From an uncultured Oceanobacillus sp. (lineage in GTDB: Bacteria; Bacillota; Bacilli; Bacillales; Amphibacillaceae), in contig CALKWU010000055.1 of NCBI GenBank assembly GCA_938004015.1, forward strand, positions 1-10,312: a stretch of 10,312 bases of DNA, written 5' to 3'. The notes below the pieces were generated by a model. The model had not been told where the DNA came from. It worked only from the letters and a program-made list of their open reading frames with translations, and did not search any database. Position 1 is the stretch's first letter. The number at the start of each line of letters is the position of its first letter. A program made the position numbers and the translations under genes. Positions 6,136-10,312 of the stretch are shown here, piece by piece.

Positions 6136-7116
6136 TTACAAATTCATGATTGTCTTAACTTTTGCAATAATATCTTCAACTTGTGGAACCGCCGCTCTTT
6201 CTAATTTTGGATTATAAGGAATCGGTGTTGCCACGCCGCCCAATCGACTGACCGGTGCATCCAAATAATCAAATGCTTCACTTTCGCCAATCATGCTGGC
6301 AATTTCAGCGCCATAGCCGCCGCGTTGCACTGCTTCATAAACGACTAACGCACGGTTTGTTTTCTTGACGGATTCAATGATGGTTTTTTCATCTAGCGGA
6401 ACTAATGTCCGTGGATCGATCACTTCAACGCTGATTCCTTCTTTTTCCAATTGTTCAGCGGCTTCCAACGAACGATTTACCATGATTCCTGTAGCAACTA
6501 CCGTTATGTCGGTTCCTTCTCTTTTTACATCTGCCACACCAATCGGGACTTCAAATTCTTCTTCCGGAACCTCACCTTTTTCGTTGTAGAGTAATTTATG
6601 TTCAAAGAAGAGAACTGGATTATCGTTTTTAATTGCTGAAATCATCAATCCTTTTGCATCGTAAGGGTTTGAAGGTTGGACAACGATCAAGCCAGGGATG
6701 TGCGTCATCCATGCTTCTAAACTTTGGGAATGTTGCGCAGCAAACCCTAATCCAGAACCACTAGGTAAACGAACGACGGCAGGCACTTTCGTTTTTCCAC
6801 CAAACATGTAGCGCATTTTGGCTGCCTGGTTGACGATATTATCCATGGCAATGACGACAAAATCCGAAAATTGAATTTCCAAAATCGGGCGCATCCCCAT
6901 CATCGCAGCACCTACTGCACACCCACTGATCGCCGCTTCCGAAATTGGCGTAATACGAACTCGTTCCGGTCCGAATTCTTCCAACATGCCGTTTGTTACT
7001 CCAAATGCTCCACCATATATTCCGATATCTTCCCCCATGATAAAGACATCTTCATCTGCACGCATTCTTTGTGACATCGCTTCTCGAATCGCTTCAGCAT
7101 AAGTTATTTCCCGCAA
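6136..7116 (-). CDS. acoB: Acetoin dehydrogenase-type E1 component, beta subunit
   Basis: About 326 residues of the transketolase-like beta subunit, which forms an alpha2beta2 thiamine diphosphate enzyme with the product of the gene before it. Typical beta-chain motifs are present: FIMGEDIG near residue 25, the TPISEAAISGCAVGAAMMGMRP block whose Glu activates the cofactor, AAKMRYMFGG, QHSQSLEAW, and a C-terminal VIDPRTLVPLDEKTI region. A TTG start at 7116 is preferred because AAAGGA stands nine bases upstream and the protein then begins REITYAEAIREAM as in the family. An in-frame ATG at 7143 would overlap the preceding gene by eight bases and add nine atypical residues. It lies 19 bases after the E1 alpha stop. 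Against pyruvate dehydrogenase beta subunits the differences are small, so the acetoin assignment follows from the alpha subunit and the sigma-54 control. Confidence 0.92.
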   Translation of the reverse strand: MREITYAEAIREAMSQRMRADEDVFIMGEDIGIYGGAFGVTNGMLEEFGPERVRITPISEAAISGCAVGAAMMGMRPILEIQFSDFVVIAMDNIVNQAAKMRYMFGGKTKVPAVVRLPSGSGLGFAAQHSQSLEAWMTHIPGLIVVQPSNPYDAKGLMISAIKNDNPVLFFEHKLLYNEKGEVPEEEFEVPIGVADVKREGTDITVVATGIMVNRSLEAAEQLEKEGISVEVIDPRTLVPLDEKTIIESVKKTNRALVVYEAVQRGGYGAEIASMIGESEAFDYLDAPVSRLGGVATPIPYNPKLERAAVPQVEDIIAKVKTIMNL

Positions 7117-7135
7117 TCTATACCATCCTTTCTCT

Positions 7136-8101
7136 TTATGCATAAATATCTTCTGTCAAAGAATCTAAGCTCGGTTCCTTGCTTTTTTCCGCAAACGTTA
7201 CCGCTTCTTCAATCTCGTCTTGTACTTTTTTCTCCATTTCGTCGTACGTTTCTTCTGTAAGGATCTTTTCTTCCAACAAACGGTTTTTAAAAAGCCTAAT
7301 CGGATCTTTTTCGTTTCTCCAGTACTTTTCTTCTTCCCTCGTACGGTATTTGCGCGCATCACTGCGGGAATGCCCTCTCCATCTGTACGTTTCCGCTTCG
7401 ATGAGCGTCGGTCCTTCTCCTCTTCTTGCGCGCTCTACAGCTTCTGCAGTCGTTTCTGCAACTTTGATGACATCGTTGCCGTCGATCGTAACTCCTGGAA
7501 TACCGTAAGCTTTCGCACGTTCGGAAAGATGTTTGATATTCACCATTTCTTTAATGGAGCCTGACATGCCATACAAATTGTTTTCACAGAAGAAAATGAC
7601 CGGTAATTTCCAAATCGAAGCTAAATTCAATGCTTCATGAAAAGCGCCTTCATTTGTTGCACCATCACCAAAAAAACTGACAACAACATAACCGAGATTT
7701 TTCATTTTCGAAGCCAATGCCGCTCCCGTTGCAATCGGCAGTCCCGCTGCTACGATTCCGTTTGCACCTAAATTGCCTACATCCAAATCGGCGATGTGCA
7801 TCGAACCGCCTTTTCCTTTGCAATATCCCGTTTCTTTACCTAACAACTCGGCCATCATGCCTTTGACACCCGTTCCTTTTGCGATGCTGTGGCCATGACC
7901 GCGGTGCGTGCTAGTTATTTTGTCTTCCTTTGTTAAAGGAAAACATGCACCGACCGCCGTCGCCTCCTGACCAATGCACAAATGCATGGTTCCATGAATC
8001 CTCCCTTGCTGATAGAGGCTTTCCACTTTCTCTTCAAAACGACGAATGAGCAACATGTCGTATAACATTTGCAATTTATCCTCTGCTGTAATTTGAATCA
8101 T
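7136..8101 (-). CDS. acoA: Acetoin dehydrogenase-type E1 component, alpha subunit (TPP-dependent)
   Basis: A 321-residue thiamine diphosphate-dependent E1 alpha chain, the first gene of the operon. In acetoin dehydrogenases it cleaves acetoin to acetaldehyde and an acetyl group passed to E2. The TPP/Mg motif runs from GDGATNEG (145-152) to ENN (173-175). RFEEKVESLY, HLCIGQEA, THRGHGHSIAKG and CKGKGGSMHIAD (94-105) follow the AcoA pattern; the last, with GNLGANGIV, is characteristic of acetoin-type rather than branched-chain E1 alpha. A C-terminal YRWRGHSRSD loop is present. The ATG at 8101 is chosen because GGGAGGA stands seven bases upstream and the sigma-54 promoter lies at 8143-8159. The longer in-frame start at 8215 would lie upstream of that promoter. 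An E1 acting on another hydroxyketone or 2-oxo acid remains possible. Confidence 0.93.
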   Translation of the reverse strand: MIQITAEDKLQMLYDMLLIRRFEEKVESLYQQGRIHGTMHLCIGQEATAVGACFPLTKEDKITSTHRGHGHSIAKGTGVKGMMAELLGKETGYCKGKGGSMHIADLDVGNLGANGIVAAGLPIATGAALASKMKNLGYVVVSFFGDGATNEGAFHEALNLASIWKLPVIFFCENNLYGMSGSIKEMVNIKHLSERAKAYGIPGVTIDGNDVIKVAETTAEAVERARRGEGPTLIEAETYRWRGHSRSDARKYRTREEEKYWRNEKDPIRLFKNRLLEEKILTEETYDEMEKKVQDEIEEAVTFAEKSKEPSLDSLTEDIYA

Positions 8102-8142
8102 GCGCGATCCTCCCATTATTTGAATTGCCACCCTTATACACA

Positions 8143-8159
8143 TGCAAAAATCATGCCAA
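8143..8159 (-). promoter_or_regulatory. Sigma-54 (-24/-12) promoter of the dehydrogenase-complex operon
   Basis: The minus strand reads TTGGCATGATTTTTGCA. GG at 8157-8156 and GC at 8145-8144 are offset by 12 bases as required. The predicted start point is near 8132, 31 bases before the ATG of the E1 alpha gene. Paired activator sites lie about 112-148 bp upstream. In B. subtilis the acetoin operon is likewise transcribed by SigL (sigma-54). Confidence 0.9.
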
Positions 8160-8182
8160 CTTTCTGGAGAATGTTTTTCTTG

Positions 8183-8196
8183 GGTAAGCGTTGTCA
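8183..8196 (+). promoter_or_regulatory. cre-like box (CcpA) between operon and activator gene
   Basis: GGTAAGCGTTGTCA matches TGNAANCGNWNNCW in all fixed positions but the first. It lies just upstream of the possible sigma-A promoter of the activator gene and between the sigma-54 promoter and its enhancer sites. Carbon catabolite repression of acetoin use is known in Bacillus, so a working site is plausible. It also forms the left arm of an 8-bp perfect inverted repeat, AAGCGTTG (8186-8193) with CAACGCTT (8213-8220). Confidence 0.45.
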
Positions 8197-8201
8197 TTTT
8201 G

Positions 8202-8228
8202 TTGATTTTTTTCAACGCTTTGTATTAA
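8202..8228 (+). promoter_or_regulatory. Possible sigma-A promoter of the sigma-54 activator gene
   Basis: TTGATT (8202-8207) and TATTAA (8223-8228) are separated by 15 bases, shorter than ideal. They sit about 70 bases before the activator start codon. It overlaps the right arm of the inverted repeat at 8186-8220. This is the best plus-strand candidate in the gap but the match is modest. Confidence 0.35.
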
Positions 8229-8242
8229 AATCAAGTCAAACG

Positions 8243-8279
8243 TGATGCACATTTGAAACAATGATGCAATTTTTCATCA
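8243..8279. promoter_or_regulatory. Tandem upstream activating sites of the operon promoter
   Basis: TGATGCAATTTTTCATCA (8262-8279) is an imperfect 18-bp dyad, 15 of 18 identical to the site at 1969-1986. A second, weaker copy, TGATGCACATTTGAAACA (8243-8260), lies one base away and keeps the left arm. Together they mirror the two-site layout before the alcohol dehydrogenase promoter. They lie about 112-148 bp upstream of the operon start point and 20-56 bp before the activator ATG, so the activator could also affect its own gene. Confidence 0.68.
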
Positions 8280-8298
8280 CAAAATGAGGTGATCTTGC

Positions 8299-9969
8299 AT
8301 GAATCCAATACCATTTGCAAATGCGAATATCATCGGGGTCATCATCATCGATTCCATGGGGGAAATTGAGTTTGTCAATGAGTTGGCGAACAAATTCTCC
8401 TATTACTTAAATGACATCGTTGACCTCGTATGCCGTCATGGAGGGACGTATTTCAGCATTTTGCAATATCCTGCCGAAGTGGAAACGTTTCCTTTATATG
8501 ACGGGAAACAAATCATTTTGATCAAACCGATCAACGACCTTGTCAGACTGTGGAAAGAAAACGAATCGTTGGAAGAGTTAAGATACGAACTGAATGAAAT
8601 CATCAATTCATCCTATGATGGAATCGTCATTGCGGATGCTGATGGCGTCATCATCCACCAAAACCCGTCTTATGCTAAAATCACCGGTTTGCCAACTTCA
8701 CAATGCATCGGACGGCATTTGAGCGATCTGGAAAAAGAAGGCGTCATTGACCGCTCGGCTACATTAATCGCTTTAAGAGAAAAACGGCCAGTGACGATTA
8801 CCCAAAAAATCAACACCGGTGCAACCGTTTTAGTTTCAGCCGTACCTATTCGAGATAAAAACGGAAATATTACGAAAGTCGTCAACAACGTGAGGGATTT
8901 GACATATTTAAACAATTTACAATCTGAAAAGAAAAAACTGGAGGAAAAAAACAAAGCGATTCAGAAGGAGTTAGAGGCGTTAAAATTGCAGAATAATCCT
9001 ACCCTTTCGATCGTCGCAAACTCCGAAGCGATGCATAAGGTGCTCGATCGGGCACTAAAAGTTGCACGCATCGATTCGGGCATATTGATTGAAGGGCCGT
9101 CGGGATCAGGAAAAGAAAAGATCGTCGAGCTGATCCACCATCATAGCCATCGCTGTAAATACCCATTGATCAAAGTCAATTGTGCAGCTATTCCTCATTC
9201 ATTGCTGGAATCAGAGTTGTTCGGTTATGAACCAGGTGCATTTACCGGCGCGCATAAAAAAGGAAAAAGAGGATTAATCGAAGCGGCAAACAATGGCACG
9301 TTTTTCTTGGATGAGATCGGGGAAATGCCGTTGGATCTTCAAGTGAAATTGCTGCGAGTGTTGCAAGAACAACAAATTACACGTATCGGGGGCACGAAAC
9401 CAATTCCCGTCAATATCCGCGTCATCGCTGCTACGAATAGAAACTTGAAAGAAATGGTTGAAAAAGGGGAATTCCGCGAAGATTTATTTTATCGCTTGAA
9501 CATCATCCCGATCAAAATTCCGCCATTGAAGGAAAGAAAAGAAGATATCATTCCGTTAACATATCATTTCTTAAAAGACATTAATAAAAAATACGGCATC
9601 AATCGCCAATTTTCACAGGACGCTCTCCATATGTTTACACTGTACGATTGGCCGGGCAATGTAAGAGAGTTGAAAAACTTCGTCGAACGTACAGCTCTCA
9701 TGAGTTCCCATACGGAAATCACCGTCGATGATATTATGAATGAATTGCAAATCGGAAATGAACGATTGATCGAATCAAAACCAGATGCCATCCATATTGA
9801 CCCTACCGCCATTTCCTTGAAAGAAAAAGTCGAAGCTTATGAGAAGAAGATTATCGAAGAAACATTGCCGTTATTTCCAAGTATTCGCCAAGCGGCAATA
9901 GCCTTGAAAGTTGACCAATCCACTTTAGTAAGAAAAATCCAAAAATATCGAATTAATAAACCCGTTTGA
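8299..9969 (+). CDS. Sigma-54-dependent transcriptional activator with PAS sensor region
   Basis: A 556-residue enhancer-binding protein that uses ATP to open sigma-54 promoters. Residues 1-80 look like a degenerate PAS-type sensor (GVIIIDSMGEIEFVN near 13). A clearer PAS domain spans about 95-205 (IINSSYDGIVIADADGVIIH; QNPSYAKITG). A charged coiled-coil stretch (about 205-232) links it to the AAA+ domain: Walker A GPSGSGKE (266-273), the sigma-54 contact loop GAFTGA (313-318), Walker B GTFFLDEIGE (333-342), arginine-finger region REDLFYRLN (393-401) and WPGNVREL (451-458). A C-terminal Fis-type helix-turn-helix lies at about 526-551. No phosphoreceiver domain is present, so it probably senses a ligand directly. 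ATG at 8299 has GAGGTGAT just upstream. It is divergent from the operon and is the evident regulator of both sigma-54 promoters in the window. B. subtilis AcoR is larger (about 600 residues) with a different sensor, so this is an analogue, not clearly AcoR. Confidence 0.94.
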   Translation: MNPIPFANANIIGVIIIDSMGEIEFVNELANKFSYYLNDIVDLVCRHGGTYFSILQYPAEVETFPLYDGKQIILIKPINDLVRLWKENESLEELRYELNEIINSSYDGIVIADADGVIIHQNPSYAKITGLPTSQCIGRHLSDLEKEGVIDRSATLIALREKRPVTITQKINTGATVLVSAVPIRDKNGNITKVVNNVRDLTYLNNLQSEKKKLEEKNKAIQKELEALKLQNNPTLSIVANSEAMHKVLDRALKVARIDSGILIEGPSGSGKEKIVELIHHHSHRCKYPLIKVNCAAIPHSLLESELFGYEPGAFTGAHKKGKRGLIEAANNGTFFLDEIGEMPLDLQVKLLRVLQEQQITRIGGTKPIPVNIRVIAATNRNLKEMVEKGEFREDLFYRLNIIPIKIPPLKERKEDIIPLTYHFLKDINKKYGINRQFSQDALHMFTLYDWPGNVRELKNFVERTALMSSHTEITVDDIMNELQIGNERLIESKPDAIHIDPTAISLKEKVEAYEKKIIEETLPLFPSIRQAAIALKVDQSTLVRKIQKYRINKPV

Positions 9970-9982
9970 GTTTCCATATGAA

Positions 9983-10017
9983 AAATTCTCTCAAAGCAGC
10001 GATCTTTGAGAGAATTT
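9983..10017 (+). terminator. Terminator hairpin after the activator gene, probably bidirectional
   Basis: A perfect 14-bp inverted repeat, AAATTCTCTCAAAG (9983-9996) and CTTTGAGAGAATTT (10004-10017), with a 7-base loop starts 13 bases after the activator stop. In the plus direction it is followed by GATTTTGC, and in the minus direction by TTC, its arm already ending in Ts. It can therefore also end transcription coming from the ABC ATPase gene on the right. Confidence 0.82.
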
Positions 10018-10152
10018 GATTTTGCGACTTGATACTGTTATAAAAGGGCTTTCATTTGCATCGTTGAGCGGACTTTGTCCTAGAATGACAAAGAAACAAA
10101 TGTTCAAGCAATTTTCAATCGTTCATACTGAGGTTCATTTTTGCTAATTTAA

Positions 10153-10312
10153 TTACGCTTCAAAATGAATGATGCGGTCACTTACTTTTTCAAGTAGATG
10201 GATATGATGGCTTACAGCTAATACACCGATGCGTCGGGTTTTTATTAGATGTATGAAATGGTGCCATATTTGCGCTTGGGTGATCGCATCGAACATACTC
10301 GTCATTTCATCC
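10153..10312 (-). CDS. ABC-transporter ATP-binding protein, C-terminal fragment at window edge
   Basis: The minus strand is open from the right edge to TAA at 10153: 52 codons. It starts at the Walker B acidic pair (DEMTSMFDAITQAQIW), continues through a short helix and strand, and has the H-loop AVSHH at residues 32-36 and a final EKVSDRIIHFEA. The DE.T..LD-like D-loop with AITQAQIW resembles the ATPases of oligopeptide/nickel importers (Dpp/Opp/Nik class), though the substrate cannot be told from this fragment. Met in place of the usual Pro after DE occurs in that class. The gene is convergent with the activator and separated from it by the hairpin at 9983-10017. The 183 bases between the two stop codons hold only that hairpin and a 7-bp stem at 10073-10093. 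Confidence 0.85.
   Translation of the reverse strand, partial: DEMTSMFDAITQAQIWHHFIHLIKTRRIGVLAVSHHIHLLEKVSDRIIHFEA

Noticed and set aside
7117..7143. ATG at 7143 as start of the E1 beta gene
   Set aside because: It overlaps the E1 alpha stop, has no clear ribosome site at the right distance, and adds residues not typical of the family. It remains a weaker alternative.
8102..8215. Longer in-frame start for the E1 alpha gene at 8215
   Set aside because: It would add 38 residues unlike the family, and the sigma-54 promoter and predicted start point lie downstream of it. ATG 8101 has a strong ribosome site.
10073..10093. 7-bp stem CTTTGTC/GACAAAG as a terminator for the ABC ATPase gene
   Set aside because: No U tract follows on either strand and the stronger hairpin at 9983-10017 can serve both genes.
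1..10312. CRISPR arrays, insertion sequences, tRNA or rRNA genes
   Set aside because: No regularly spaced repeats, transposase-like frames with terminal repeats, or RNA-gene signatures were seen on either strand.

Overview
The window looks like chromosomal DNA from a low-GC Gram-positive bacterium of the Bacillaceae type. The reasons are purine-rich Shine-Dalgarno sequences 5-10 bases before nearly every gene, two TTG starts backed by such sites, a lipoprotein signal with a Gram-positive style lipobox, a CcpA-type cre-like box and protein sequences of Bacillus flavour. The genus cannot be fixed from the sequence alone.

Layout, left to right: (1) 1-550, minus strand: a GntR/FCD-family repressor cut by the left edge. 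(2) 551-806: its regulatory region, with four copies of a 9-mer (TTGGATACA) in two oppositely oriented pairs, a good sigma-A promoter for the regulator, and facing the other way a strong ribosome site plus ATG that runs only six codons before it collides with the end of the next gene. (3) 807-1838, minus: a zinc-dependent medium-chain alcohol dehydrogenase with its own sigma-54 promoter. (4) 2085-8101, minus: a five-gene operon, in transcription order E1 alpha, E1 beta, E2, E3 of an acetoin-dehydrogenase-type 2-oxo acid dehydrogenase complex, then a lipoprotein solute-binding protein of the branched-chain amino acid/amide ABC class. (5) 8299-9969, plus, divergent from the operon: a sigma-54-dependent activator with a PAS sensor region, AAA+ domain with GAFTGA motif and a Fis-type helix-turn-helix. 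(6) 9983-10017: its terminator hairpin. (7) 10153-10312, minus: the last 52 codons of an ABC-transporter ATPase cut by the right edge.

The central reading is a compact sigma-54 regulon. Two near-perfect -24/-12 promoters (TTGGCATG-N4-TTGCA-type) stand before the E1 alpha gene and before the alcohol dehydrogenase gene. Each is preceded by two side-by-side imperfect 18-bp dyads of the form TGATGC-N6-KCATCA, at activator-like distances. A third, best-formed copy of the same dyad sits in the gap before the solute-binding protein gene. The divergent activator is the obvious ligand for these sites. A cre-like box between the activator gene and the operon promoter suggests sugar repression.

A plausible joint role (inference) is capture of a small substrate by the lipoprotein, oxidation of a secondary alcohol or diol by the dehydrogenase, and thiolytic cleavage of the resulting hydroxyketone (acetoin or similar) to acetyl-CoA by the complex. 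Three points are unusual: the solute-binding protein has no permease beside it, the E2 has two peripheral-subunit-binding domains in a row, and the activator has PAS-type rather than obviously AcoR-type sensing. The left part shows signs of a rearrangement in which the gene once divergent from the GntR regulator was lost and replaced by the end of the alcohol dehydrogenase gene.
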